A DNA stretch of 64,000 bases from Cymodocea nodosa (taxonomy: Eukaryota; Streptophyta; Magnoliopsida; Alismatales; Cymodoceaceae). This document shows, piece after piece, positions 10,850 through 22,915 of the stretch. The stretch lies in assembly GCA_036874045.1 (NCBI GenBank), contig JAZBRI010000008.1, positions 12,725,001-12,789,000 of the forward strand, in the 5' to 3' direction. Position 1 is the first letter of the stretch; every line of letters begins with the position of its first letter. Below the pieces are notes generated by a model. That model was given only the letters and a program-made list of their open reading frames with translations. It searched no databases and was not told where the DNA came from. Position numbers and translations under genes: made by a program.

Positions 10850-11879
10850 ATATACTTCAAATATATTCAATAACATACAAAATATATTTGTATAAAATAG
10901 ATGTTAATTATAACTACACTTTAAATTTTCTTTTCAGATGATTTATGTCATCCTTAATTCATCATAAATGATTTCAACAATCAACTTCATTCGTATATGA
11001 ATCAAAACATAACATTAAACTCAAAATGATTAACACAAGAAGAATAAAGGAATGTATCTCAAATAAACATAGTCAAAAGTACTAATGTTGATTCAATAAA
11101 TCAGTAGTCATATTAGTAGAAACAATATTCGTTTCAAAGATATCTGTAATTAATGAAACAACTTTTTCTTTTCAAAGTAGTAAATATTGATAATTTTCTT
11201 TAAAAGTTAGTTTGAAAAGCTTGAATCATACAAGAGCTTTCTAATGTACCTATGTAATGAGCTTTTAGTCAACAATCCCAGATTTGATCAGGACATTAGG
11301 TTGCCAGATTTAAAGAATCCTTTTTCAAGACAACAATCCTTACATACCTATCTGCTCAAGTACAAAAAGCTCATGATCAAATTGATCAATAAACTCTCAA
11401 AGATTTTCACTTTGTAAGCACTTTTCATTTTAAGCACAATATATATGTATTTCATTAATACAGATGCAATAAAACACAAATCTCATACAATTTTTACGTC
11501 TATGATTTTACTAAAAATATGAATCAGTTTCAATAAGCTCATACTTTTGATTAGTAGTTTAATATGATTTACATATAAATTATTCTACAAGTTTAATCAA
11601 TCAAGTCAAATTCATGCATGATCATATGCATTGTCATTGATCCAAAGAAAATCACTTAATCAAAATTTCAGGATTTTAGAGGAATTTAATGTTTTTCATT
11701 GACACCTCCACTTAAAATTTTGAAAACTATTAAAATTGATAAACTATGTAAAATCAATAAGATACTATTAAAATTGATGTAGCAATTTAGATATTACTTA
11801 GATATTTATGATAAGTATATAATATCTATGAGGTAAACAACATCATTGTATTGATGTGAAAGGTTAGATCAAACAACTG
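10850..11879 (-). mobile_element. Athila-like 3'UTR fragment (segment D)
   Basis: Colinear, in minus orientation, with the gypsy 3' non-coding regions at 13.9-15.1, 34.9-36.0, 52.1-53.3 and 57.6-58.8 kb. It includes the conserved block around 11215-11400. It lies about 40 bp past the primer site next to LTR A, so almost the whole internal region of this gypsy unit is deleted. Confidence 0.75.
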
Positions 11880-11897
11880 GTCCCCGACAACAACACT
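11880..11897 (-). other. Degenerate gypsy primer binding site beside LTR A
   Basis: The complement reads TAGTGTTGTTGTCGGGGA, a decayed form of the TGGCGCCGTTGCCGGGGA site seen in Athila-type elements. It sits on the outer side of LTR A, so LTR A once served as a 5' LTR for sequence at lower coordinates. Confidence 0.6.
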
Positions 11898-11904
11898 AGA
11901 AAAC

Positions 11905-13895
11905 TTGTCTATAGGGTTCGTTAACTTCTGTTTTTACTTGTTTAATTTGTCTTTAGACTTATATCAATAATTACTTTTAGAAGTAAACTAACAACCTTTC
12001 ACACAAATTAGATATTCATTCCAATTTGTATTTTAACTACAAGTGCACAGTGTATATTGTATTTGTGTGCAAGTACAGGTTGATCTCACACAGATTGAGT
12101 AAGAATTGTGTACTGTTCCGGTTTTAATAATGGAATTTATGTTTTCAGTAAGCACTCCGTTGAGTTATAGTTAACACAACGGACCAAGTTCGTGGAGTTA
12201 TGGCTAACTCAACGGATTAACCTCGTGGACTTAAGTTAACTCCACGAGTCTATTTTTCCAGTTTAATACTGCTATTTACAAAGGAATTCGGCCAACCATT
12301 GGGCGGTTCCATAGATTATAAATAACATCAATTAAGCTATTTAATGTTAGTTAACATTAGATTTATTATTAAGCAACACTAACATTCAAATATTTCAAAT
12401 AGTAACTATTAAAGTCTTTAAGTATCTAGAATAAATCAATTTCAGTAAACTGTAAAACTATTTTCTATTTTATGAATCAAACAAACATAAAAAACATTCA
12501 CAATATGAAACAAACAATACAACACTTAAATACTAAATATAAACATAGATAAGTTGTTGTTTTTGGTATTTTTGTTTTGATATGTTCATGAAAATGGGCA
12601 AAAGGTGAAATGTAAAAATCTATATCGACAGTAAAAACTTCTATCACTACATGCGACGCAATTACACCATTGAAAACTTAATCACTTACAATCCTACCTC
12701 CTCTCCCTATAGTATCGCGAGTCCAGAATTGCAAGATGATCTCCTCTTCAGCATACTAGCATCAACCTAAAATAAAGGCTAGAAGCTTTATGATCTCTTG
12801 AGATATGAGTCCGTACCTAGTGAAAATGGTTTCCCTTCTCGCAACGCGATCACTCCTCACAGTGGTTGTCAAGCACCTTGTTTGACTCGGAATCGACTCA
12901 ACATCAAGAAAGTATCCTCACAGACCTTCGATGGTTGGTGATTATGGTGGTGTCGATGATTTTTGGTGATGGTGTGGATGCTTCAGAGAACTTCCGACGC
13001 TACCTACAATTAGCACGGTCGTCCACCTATGCACACACTGCCAACCACACTTTCTTCATTTTTCTCCTCTTCTTTTATATTTCTTCTATAGTAACTACTT
13101 CTACTTAGATGATTGGTTGGATTTCCTTCATCCATATCAACGATGGTGATTTCTTCTTCCTTCCACGAGTGAATTCCTACGTGATACATGTAATTGTGGT
13201 TTTCCTTCGAATGTCCTGTTTCTATAACTACTATAGTAGCATATTAGAAAATAAATGGTCCATGGAGTTACAGATAACTCAACGAACTTACTTCGTTGAT
13301 TTAACTATAAAACACATGCAATAAAGAAATAAGCTGCCAACATAACGCGTTACCTTAGTCTGTATTCATGTAACTCAATGCGTACAGTTATGCTAACTTA
13401 ACGAGTTAAATATGTGCATCTCACATGATATACTAAAGCATTTACATTCAACACGTGCATAATTCTAACTTAACAAGTTCAGATATTTTAGACACTTACA
13501 AACCTAACTATCCGATGCCTAGATGCATTTCAGATAGTTAACAGATAACTTACCAAAAATCCACTTAAGTCATGTATTAAGGTTTCAACACGTGTACTCC
13601 AGGAAATAATAAAATATTCTTCTACCGTTAAAAACATAACTATCTGATACATGCAATATAACTCTCCGAAATAACAGAGAATTTGGATACTTAAGAATTT
13701 CACAACCTACAATTCTCCGACAATTCAGAAATGTACTAAATTAACATTAATTCCCTGAAATTATGTAGATTTCTTCATTAAAGCATATAACAGTGTAATT
13801 ATAACATAATGGCTTAATTCTTATATGATAAGCTAAATATTATGCAATTAAACATCATTTAATCGTTAATATTATGTACTTTTTCATTCTAAACA
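11905..13895 (-). mobile_element. Athila-like LTR A
   Basis: About 1.99 kb on the minus strand, starting TGTTTAGAATGAAAAAG after a decayed polypurine tract (GGTGGAAG) and ending near AGACAA. It is most like LTR B (50123-52084). It carries palindromic AACTCAACGGA words, a GTAAGT donor-like site (12684-12689) and a comparatively GC-rich leader near 12650-13050. A polypurine tract on one side and a primer site on the other mean it is shared by two units. Confidence 0.8.
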
Positions 13896-15704
13896 CTTCC
13901 ACCATACTTAAATTTTGCTAGTCCCTTAGCAAACTAATATTTAACTAGTTGGTCTTTCTAAAGTGCTAGAATTAATTCTTCATTTTGTTCTTCTTCAGAA
14001 TACATAAATTTAGATTACTATAGAGATATTCTGTATTTTTCAGTAATTTGTTTAAACATTGTTTTCTCCTCTTCAACCTGCAAATATATTTAAAACATAT
14101 GTAGATTACATACAAAATACATTAGCATCACATAGGTGTTAATTATATTATCATTTTTTCTTCTTTTCAGCATTTGTCATCTTGAATTTTCCATATGATT
14201 TCCAGAATAAATTTCAACTACATACGAATCAAAACACAATCCAATTCAATATGATTAAAACAAGTAAAATAAAGAATTGTATCTCAGATAAACAACTTCA
14301 AAAGTCTATTCTAGATTCTTACTTCAGCAATTTTAGATAACAGAAAATATACTCGATTCATAGGATATCTGTATTTCACAAAACACTTTTATCTTTTCAG
14401 AATAGTATATGCATATTTGTACTTTAAAAGTTAATTTGAAAAGCTTGAATCATACAAGAGCTTTCTAGTGTACCCATGTATCGAGCTTTCAGTTAACAAT
14501 CCCATATCTGATTAGGATCTTAGGTTGCCAGATTTAAAGAGTCTTTTTCAGGTCAACAATCCTTACATACCTATCTGCTCAAGTACAAAAGGCTCGTGAT
14601 CAAACAAGTTAATAAACTCTCAAAGTTTTTCTCTCTTTTTTTTTCACAAATAATATATATATGTATTTCATTAATACAGATGCAATAAAACATAAATCTC
14701 ATATAGTCCTGCTTCTATTATTTACTGAAAATATGAATCCATATCAATAAGCTCATACTTTTTTTGTAGTTTAATAAGATCTACACATAAATCATTCTAC
14801 AAGTTTAATCAATCAAATTAAATGTATCTTTGATCATATGTATTTCATTTAATCCAAAAATCAACATTTCAGCCCTTCTAGGATTTCAGATAATTTATTA
14901 AGTTTCAGTTAAGCATTCTGATTTCTTTTTAAAATCGTGAAACTGTTAAACTCATAAAATTCAGGAAAAACATAAGATACTATATCTAGATTTGTATGAA
15001 TAGTAAAATTTTGTAGCATATTATATAACATTATAAATATAACATTCAAGTAGTTACAATTCTTAAAAATTTTCCAGTTTCAATTATCGGATAGTTATAG
15101 CAAATTCAAAATTTTTTTTGCAATTTCCACATAACTTTTGCAGTACCATTCTAATTCCACTAATTAATAAAATTACATGGCTGTTACTTTAATTACCTTC
15201 CCTCCATACCTACATTTTGCATTGTCCTTAATGTAAAAGATTTTACATAAATACAGTAATTATAGCAGGCATAAATATTGTTTCATTGACTTAGCACCTA
15301 ACTCAACAAACTTAATTTGTTGAGTTACTTAATAACTCCACAAATTGAGTTTAAATGTAAATTCAGGATAAGTAATCAATTACATACATTGTCCTTTTGT
15401 ATCTCCTTCATATCTTCTGATTTTTGATTCTAAAAAACTTTTCATTTACAAATAAAAGTAGAATATATATAACAAAATAATAAAACATAAATTGTTAAAT
15501 CAGTGTCTTGTGTGGAACCCAGTCTCCTATACCTTTGGTGGCTCATAAGCAAGCCAGTTGGTTTCCTAGAACAGATACCAACAAATTGGATTGATATTTT
15601 GTTTTTTTTTTATAAAATAAAACTAAAATTTTTTTTCTTTTCTTTTTCTTTTTTCTAAAATTAAATGCAAAATACACACAACATTAAAAACACAGAATTA
15701 TAAT
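13896..15704 (-). other. 3' non-coding region of Athila-like element A
   Basis: 1.8 kb without coding capacity between the F-box gene and the LTR. Two blocks are conserved in the sister elements: the region around 14440-14625, and 15500-15600 just after the F-box stop, which contains a potential stem (GTTGGTTTCC with a TACCAAC partner). Palindromic AACTCAACAAACTT words lie at 15300-15350. Confidence 0.75.
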
Positions 15705-16837
15705 TTAAGAACATGATTGAAAAGTAGTAACAAATGGAATAAATGTGTCAGTCCATGCAAACTTTTTAGGCATAATTCTTCTTACAATCAATTCGATTTT
15801 AATGCAATTTGTTTTCCTTTTTAGCTTGTAAACTTGTAGTATGTTATCAATACTAAATATAAGTGTATTACCATTAATGAAATGAAATGCAGAAAGGGAT
15901 CCTCTTCTATTCCAAGATAATGTAGTTGTTTCTATTTCTACATCTATTTCAATATATTCCTCTTCCCACTTCCATTCATTTAGGTCTTTCATAATCCATA
16001 TTTGAAATTTCCTTAATTCATCCCACCATCTTATCAGACATAAAGTAGGAACATCATATTCATTATACCACACTCCTAATTGAATTTTATCATATTCTGT
16101 AGATGGTGGTTTAGCTATATCACTCGGTATAGGTAATATTTCTATAAAATCATCATCATAACTATCTACGCTTACTATGCATAAATCAGATCTAAATGCA
16201 ATTGATATATCTATGACTAGATATATATATCCATCAAGTATGACATGTATGCTGTTAATTAATCCTTTCTATCCTAGCTTTATCATAATATTTTCAGTCC
16301 AAGATTTATTTAGAAAATTATACACACTTAAGCATAAATCTTCATCCCAATTTCCAATTAGTCTCTAGTAATATAATTTTTCAAGAATGGTCGAATTTTT
16401 ATCAAAAAATATTAAAGCTGACTCACAATTTTTAGTTCGTACTTCAAATCTATTAGGCCTTCCTATATTCCATTCTTCTCTTGTGATAGAATTTCTAATC
16501 AAAATGTCGGGTAACAGAATTGCATACCTTGGTTTGGTTCTGTATATAATTCATCCATCCCCATAATATGATCTATTCCTTCTAATGTATTGGGTGAAAT
16601 TCCAGTAGTTTCATCTATATTCAGATATTCATAGCTGATTAAACTACGATTAAATGACTTCCATAAAAATTCATCTCTAATCTTAGTCATTTTTGCAGCT
16701 TGTAGTCCATGAAAATATTTTTCTCTGACACAGTCTTTGATTTCATTGGATACACAACACAATCTGCATAAATCTTTAGCTGACAGGTTACTCAATACTT
16801 CCCTTAGTGCATCTAGTGGTAATTTCATCAATTCCAT
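15705..16837 (-). pseudogene. Captured F-box / F-box-associated gene, copy A
   Basis: About 378 codons from MELMKLPLDALREVL. Residues 5-50 fit an F-box (LPLDALREVLSNLSAKDLC, CCVSNEIKDCV), the part that binds SKP1 in SCF ubiquitin ligases. The remainder resembles an F-box-associated domain (ILIRNSITREEWNIGRPNR, FIEILPIPSDI, then LCLIRWWDELRKFQIWIMKD). A 7-bp deletion after GMDE (near 16552) breaks the frame, and stops follow. It ends FIPFVTTFQSCS. It lies inside element A, between Gag and the 3' LTR, on the same strand. Copy B (53883-54987) and C-terminal remnants (34016-34341, 59308-59483) are homologous. The F-box part is clear; the FBA subfamily is less certain. Confidence 0.8.
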
Positions 16838-17059
16838 CTGTTGTGATTCTATATAACATAAACAAAAATTTAATAGAGACAAAATTAACATAGCTACTTA
16901 CACACCGTCGTGGAGTTAGGTCATAACTCAATGGACTAAGTTCGTTGAGTTAAGTAATAACTCTACGATATTACTAACTATAATTAAACTTACATTTTTT
17001 TTCTTTTTATATTTTTTTATAGTTACTATATTATACATAGTTACTTTAGTTCTACTACT
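16838..17059 (-). promoter_or_regulatory. F-box 5' flank with possible splice acceptor
   Basis: Just before the ATG the minus strand reads TATATAGAATCACAACAG, preceded by a T-rich tract: an acceptor-like context also present in copy B (GTCATACAGAATCACAACAG). A donor-like GTGTGTAAGTAG occurs about 70 bp upstream in copy A. The function is inferred only. Palindromic AACTCAATGGACTAAGTTCGTTGAGTT-type words lie at 16925-16965. Confidence 0.35.
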
Positions 17060-18252
17060 TCATTCAGCTTCCCTCCCATAGGAGGTATCAATTTCATTAA
17101 CAATTCTGTTGACAGGGTTAGGTACTGCTTGCATTGGCAATCCTCTTGTAGGTCTAACTTCTATTGATTCCTTCTGTCTAAGGGGTATATTTCTATTTAT
17201 ATTTTGATTTTGAATTGCAGCATTACTAAATACAAGATCTAGATGATTGTTTAATTGTTGGATTATCTTTTCTAATTTCTCTATTCTAGATCCTTGTTCA
17301 ATTAAAGCTTCATAACTTATATTTTTGTCATTTATATTTTCTCCTCTTTGGAAATTGTTGTTTCTCCAAGATAAATTCGGGTGATTTCTCCAATTAGGGT
17401 TATAAGAATTTCCAAAGTTATTTTTCTAGTTTCTAGCATAAATAATATCTAAATCATTAACGTTTGCATTCTTTTCTGCTAGTTTTTGATTTAATGATAA
17501 CTCTTCTATTTTCTTTGTTAATTCAGTTAATTTAATTTCAAGCATAGTGCTTGAATCTATTTCATGCATTCCCTTTGGCAATATTCTTTTATCTGTAATA
17601 GCTTTAGCTGAATTTTCCCATTATGCAATTCTTTTTACAAAGTTTTGCAAATATGCCCATGCTTCTTCACTACACAGTTTTAAAAATCCATTCTAACAAG
17701 TAGATTCTAATAAAGATTTCGTTGAAACATCTATGCCTTCATAAATTATACCTATTAATTATGCTTTACTCATTGCACGATGTAGACATTGAGTCAGTAA
17801 ATCTTTAAATCTTTCAAAATATTTCCAGAATGATTCTCCCTATTTTTGGCTACACATTAATATTTCCTTTTTCTTTTTAATCGTTTGATGTGTTGGATAA
17901 TATTTTTCCAGAAAAATAGAGCAAAATTCAGTCCATGTAGAAATTGAATCAAGCGATAGAGTATATAACCATCTCTTAGTTGTGTCTTTTAAAACAAAAG
18001 AGATATATCTAAGTTTAATAGCATCGATACTCATGTTTAGCATTTTCATCATTTGACAAACTTCGTTAAATTCTCTAAGGAAATAATAGGCATCCTCTCT
18101 TTCTAATCCATGAAAGTGTGGCAATTGACTAATATAATTAGATTTTAATTCAAACCTATCTCCCTCAAACTTTGGCAATCGAATACATGAAGGTTCATCA
18201 CTAATTCAAGATACAGAATTTCCCCTAATGGTTTTTCTACTAGAGTAGCCAT
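17060..18252 (-). pseudogene. Athila-like Gag of element A
   Basis: From ATG at 18252 (MATLVEKPLGEIL), with a frameshift near 18180, to TGA at 17060. The central retrotransposon-Gag domain is clear: FELKSNYISQLPHFHGL, FLREFNEVCQMMKML, IKLRYISFVLKDTTKRWLY, STWTEFCSIFLEKYYP, then SFWKYFERFKDLLTQC. A C-terminal NPNWRNHPNLSWRNNN matches the Athila Gag tail, but I find no CCHC knuckle. It contains stops at CAG/CAA/TGG-type positions. It lies downstream of ORF3 and upstream of the F-box gene, with no pol in between. That is the opposite of the usual order. Confidence 0.8.
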
Positions 18253-19389
18253 ATCTTCGCTCTCTTTTAAAGAAAGGTTAGCTACACCCCTAAGGATTTC
18301 GTTAATGTCCAATTCAAAAAATATTTCAGTACATCTCTATGTTGAATAATCCTATGTAGGTGTTCTTACTAATCATTTAGTGCTAGGAGAACGAATCCAT
18401 GTGCTCATAAACTCTTTACATAAAGTAAAATAGCAAAAGATTAATTACATACCAGTCTGAAGCTTTATATTCAGTAAATAGTTGTTGACGGATGAAGTTG
18501 AATCAGTTGCTTCTCATTTCAGTTCCCCAACGAATTTCCTTTTCTTCCATAAGTGCTGGTAACTCGTAAATAACATTCTATTCTATATTTATAATGCACG
18601 TCCATAAAGCAAATGAATCTCATTGCAAGAACGTGTCTTGTAACGTGCAGTGTGGTTCCTATTTTTATGGGTATGTGTTCCACTTCTAATTTCAAATTTT
18701 CCGTAACCACTAAACCCATGAAATTTCATTTGTGGCTAAAAGAATAACCATTTAGCTTAATCCACAAACTAACCTCGTTGAGTTACAGTTAACTCAATGG
18801 ACTAGCTTCGGTTACTATTGCTATCTCCATGGACTAACTTCGTTGAGTTACAGATAACTCAACAGAGTGACCTTATTTTATATTTTTGACCTCGTAGAGT
18901 TAAGGTTAACTCAACGAACTTACTTCGTTGAGTTAACACTTAGCAAATTTCTAAACCTTACTCCTCGTATTAACTTTTATATTTTTTCTTACATTTTGTC
19001 AACTTAAATAAAGTTAAATACATGTCATTACTGTAGTGTTCTAATTAAAACTCATTTAAATCTGATCATGCTATGTATATTTAACTTGCAGTTTATTTCA
19101 TGTTATGTAGAATTTACATTTTACTTTACAGCATGTAGATATTTTCAAGCATTAACCAATTATCTTGCATTTAATCCTATCATTCATAAAATTTATAAAT
19201 ATTTTAAACAGTCTTGCACATTGTTCAAATAGTTATATAATATTCAAGATAATTCATCCATTACATCATTCTCCAATACTAATGCAAAAACATTTGAAAA
19301 ACATACATTCATTTATATGAATATTTTACATTACAATCAATTAGATATTTTTCATACAAATATAAGTACAAGTAGACAAACAATATAAT
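18253..19389 (-). other. Spacer between ORF3 and Gag with palindromic words
   Basis: 1.1 kb. A 66-codon frame at 18519-18719 has no recognisable domain and I do not call it a gene. 18770-18945 is dense in TAACTCAACGAACTTACTTCG-type inverted words able to form short hairpins. The rest is AT-rich with nothing else recognisable. Confidence 0.6.
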
Positions 19390-20553
19390 TTAATCTTTCT
19401 TCCTAAGTTCATCTACTTCCTTCTAGAGCTTTTCTAATTGTTGTTCTAATTGGTTTATCCTTTTTACAGCTCTTGTAATGCCTCCAGAAGGTACAAATAC
19501 TTCAACAACTGTAGCATAATTGTAGTTTCTGTATTCCTTCATTGAAATGGCTCTTGATTTTATCCTTTTAGATGTCCATTTCGTGAAGTCAATACAGTCC
19601 ACCATCAACAATGGAATCAAATCTCCATAAAATAGTTTCTTCCTTACTGTTCTCAACTTGGAGATAAATACTTTGCACCAATTAATCTGAATTCTATTCG
19701 CAACTGCATATGTGGCCCATTTGACAAATTGACTAAGTTCAATGTCGTGGCCTTGTCTTTGATAAACAGTTTTTACCAATATGATTGCAACCATGTGTGC
19801 CTTTCCATTTAAGTACTTTAGTCTATTCAGTAATGGCACACCAGGGTCGATGGCTATGCATAGTTTAATTTATTGTTCAGCCCATTCTACTGTAGTTGTT
19901 TCTTCCAAAATTTCAATTCCTTCATTTCTCAGTCCTAAAATGTTATGGAGAAGCTCTAGTGTTATCTGTACATCAGCTTGCTCCACGTTGGAAATTAATC
20001 CTCTTTCTCCTTCTCTTAAGTTTGCATAGAAGTAGGGCACTAGATTCTCATATACTACATGCCCTCTCTATTGAGAAATAAACTATAGTAGACCTTAGAA
20101 CTCAAATAAATCCTTAATTTCTTGCATCCCGTCCCAATTTACCAGTCTACTATATATGATATCATAACCCATGATCTCTTGGTATTTATCATATGCTTCC
20201 TGACTCCAAAAGTGTACTTCATTCAAAATTATTGCTTCAATCGGGTTAGGAATTTGAATTTGTTGTTCTAGAGGGGTTTGTTCTTGAATTTCCTCTTCCA
20301 TGTGCTGAAGTTGAATAGATTGAAAATGCTCTGGAGATTCCTACATTTTTGCTTCTACTTTTGTTTATGGTGGTGAGCCGGTAGAACTCTCTACTCTGTC
20401 TTAAATTCTTTCTAAAATTTGTTGAAGAGTTCTTTGCTCTTTAGTGGAATCTGTCGAGTCATTGTCTTCCTGTTCAATATGTACTTGTTCAGCTTCTTGT
20501 TCAGTTTCTTCTTTTTCCTCTTTCTCCTGACTACCAATCTACATTGTCACTAT
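19390..20553 (-). pseudogene. Gypsy ORF3 of element A (putative plant transposon protein domain), 5' cut
   Basis: On the minus strand from the Sirevirus insertion at 20554 to TAA at 19390. Order: acidic N-terminal region (IGSQE onward), then VHFWSQEAYDKYQEI, MQEIKDLFEF, FYANLREGERG, LLHNILGLRNEG, LNGKAHMVAIILVKTV and VANRIQINWCKVFISKL. A C-terminal coiled coil follows (RAVKRINQLEQQLEKL) and the end is ELRKKD. The domain is clearly homologous to the Sirevirus ORF3s at 8050-10354 and 42540-45155 (DLFEFQGL, NRIQINW). Stops interrupt it near 20094 and 19850. Confidence 0.75.
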
Positions 20554-21759
20554 TTTTAGGTATTTAATTTTGATGATATATGCTTTAGTAGCGTATTTAA
20601 ATAAGTCTACATAATATTCTCCAAATATAATAGTTAACTGATTATCAGAAAGTTTCATTTTTATGTTGGATAAATTAAAGATTTCCGAAGAGTTAGATTT
20701 GCAATAGTTAAACTTTCGGATAGTTAATGTTTCGGATAGTTAAACTTTCGGATAGTTAACGTTTCATTTTTGTCGAATACTTTATGTTAAAAACTCGTAT
20801 AGTTAAGTTATCTACACGTGTGTTTTTAATGTTTTAAGTTGTCACGTGTTTTCCATGTGCGTTTGGTAATGAAAAATCGAATAGTTAGATAACTGTTCGA
20901 GTTTTTATATGCATGGATAGATAACTATTCGAGTTTTGTAAAAGGACTAACGAACAAATAAGTTTCTTTGTTTAGTCACGTGTTTTGCAAGTGCAAAAAC
21001 TCGAAGAGTTAAAGGATAAGTGTTTGAGTTTTTACAGGACTTAAAGGATAAATGTTCAACTAAATCGAAGACTTAGAAAATATTCTACAAGACTCCAGGA
21101 AGATAAAGTTTCGATGTATCTACGAGTGGAGATCGTGGAAACTCAAAAAGATAGTAATTTGGATTAAAGAGAAAATTAGTACGTGGATTATGGATTGTGG
21201 ATCTAGTGGATGAACATGCTGAACGTGAAAGACAACAGAGTTCGACTACTAATAGAGAGTACGAGCTACATTACAACAAAGGATCCCAATCTCAAAAACC
21301 AAATCTGAATATTCAATCTGGATCCCTAACTGAAAAGTTAAGTTTGAATATTCATATTCTGAAAAGTTCTCCAACATCAGAAGAAGTTCGAAATTCCAAG
21401 CAAATTCAGAAAAGGAGCTGCAAACGTAAGAAGTCTGGAAATTCGACAACTGGAGAAGAAGAGATATAGAAGCTAAGCAAAGAGAAAAAAAGAAGCTATG
21501 TGCATAAAGATCAGGTTTTATACAATTCAAAATTAGTTTTGAATAAGAGCTTTGTTTTCCTATTTGAATTGTATATCGAACATTACTGTATCAAAATTAT
21601 CAAGAAGGGAATTGAGCTGAAAAGATATTGAAAAATTTTGTCTTGAAATAAAATAATAGAATTTCATTTACGAGTGTTTTGTGCTCTTATTTTATCCACT
21701 AGTATTTAATTACTAAAAACACAATTCACCCTCCCTCTTGTGATACAAACAATCCTACA
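20554..21759 (+). mobile_element. LTR2, 5' LTR of the Sirevirus
   Basis: Starts TTTTAGGTATTTAATTTTG (the canonical TG has decayed to TT) and ends CAATCCTACA, 1206 bp. It is the only unbroken LTR2 in the window. U3 (20640-21070) has CGGATAGTTAA and CTATTCGAG words and CACGTG motifs. From 21085 it carries the A-rich leader also found at 4391-5099. Confidence 0.85.
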
Positions 21760-21761
21760 AC

Positions 21762-21773
21762 TGGTATCAGAGC
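21762..21773 (+). other. Primer binding site, initiator tRNA-Met type
   Basis: TGGTATCAGAGC, a perfect copia-type site, two bases after the LTR. Confidence 0.92.
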
Positions 21774-21866
21774 TTTCAACATTTATTATTATCATAATTA
21801 AAAGCCTTCATTTCTCTATTTAGGAATCGATTTTTCTTGTCATTTACTACGGATCATCTGTTTAAA

Positions 21867-22915
21867 ATGGATAATTCTGAAATCTTAGTTATGACTGAAG
21901 GATAGACCACTAATCCTCCTCCTATGTTCGAAGGTAGCAATTATGGCTACTGGAAATATAGAATGAAAGTATTCTTTTAGTCAATCAATTTCAAATTATG
22001 GCATATAACTAGCAATCCTATAGTATTAGTTACGACTCCATATGATACTTGGACTTTTGATGAAAAGGAGCAAATGACATTGAATGCTAAAGGTTTAAAC
22101 ATATTGTTTTGTGCTTTCTCTCATGATCAATTTAATAAAGTTTCCGCATATCAAACTACATATGGATATGGCATGCATTAGAAGTTGCCAACGAAGGTAC
22201 TAATCAGGTTAAGGAATCTAAGATCAATATGTTAGTACATAAATATGAGCTTTTTAAAATGCACGAAAATGAATGTATCTCTAACATGTTTTTTCATTTT
22301 CTTGAGATTGTAAATTCATTAAAATCTTTAGGCAAGAAATTCGAGGAAAAAGACTTGGTAAGAAAGATCCTTAGATCTTTAACTAAAATTTGGGCTCAAA
22401 AGACAACATCTATTGAAGAGTCCAAAGACTTAAATACATATACTCTCGATGATCTCATAGGAAATCTGACAACCTATGAAGTACAACATTTAGATCCAAA
22501 AGGGAAAAATCTTAGAAGGGATCTGGCTTTTGAGGCTGATAAAGTCTCAGAAGTCACTAGTGATTCTAACGATGATTTATTGTTATTGACTAGAAAATTT
22601 AGAAATCTGTTGAAGAAACGCAGGAACTTCAAGTCAGCAAAGACATCTGGAGATATGGAGAAGAAGTCATTCACGAAAGACAAAATCATATGCTACAAGT
22701 GCAACAGGCCGGGTCACTTTCAAACTGATTGTCCTCTCAACAAAGATAAGAAGAATTCAAGGAGGAATTTTAGGAATAAGAAATTCAGAGAGAGAAGGGC
22801 ACTTAAAGTGACATGAGATGACTCTTCAGCTTCACAAAGTGAAGAAACATAGGATTCAACATCAGATTCAGAAGAAAATCTAGCAAATGTATGCTTTATG
22901 GAAAAATCTAGTGAG
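21867..22915 (+). pseudogene. Sirevirus Gag (LTR2 family)
   Basis: Starts MDNSEILVMTEG. UBN2-type Gag core (YGYWKYRMKVFF, TLNAKGLNILFCAFS, LVRKILRSLTKIW) and a CCHC knuckle at 22692-22733 (CYKCNRPGHFQTDC). Stops occur at TAG codons near 21903 and 21978, where Q is expected, and a frameshift at about 22163 (AYEVWHAL expected). Downstream of the knuckle it reads NVCFMEKSSE, then GTATCC at 22916. The same GAG|GTA context is the splice donor inferred in the LTR3 family. The last codon before the donor ends at phase 0. Confidence 0.85.

Noticed and set aside
10830..10850. TTTGTAGGGGGAGG as an internal polypurine tract at which a partial Sirevirus cDNA began
   Set aside because: The sequence aligns with the gypsy 3'UTR of element A (TTTGCAGGTTGAAGAGGAGAAAACAATG region on the complement of 14060-14090), so the G-run is probably a diverged part of that UTR.
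18519..18719. 66-codon minus-strand frame upstream of Gag as a gene
   Set aside because: No homologue in the other elements here, no domain and no supporting start context.
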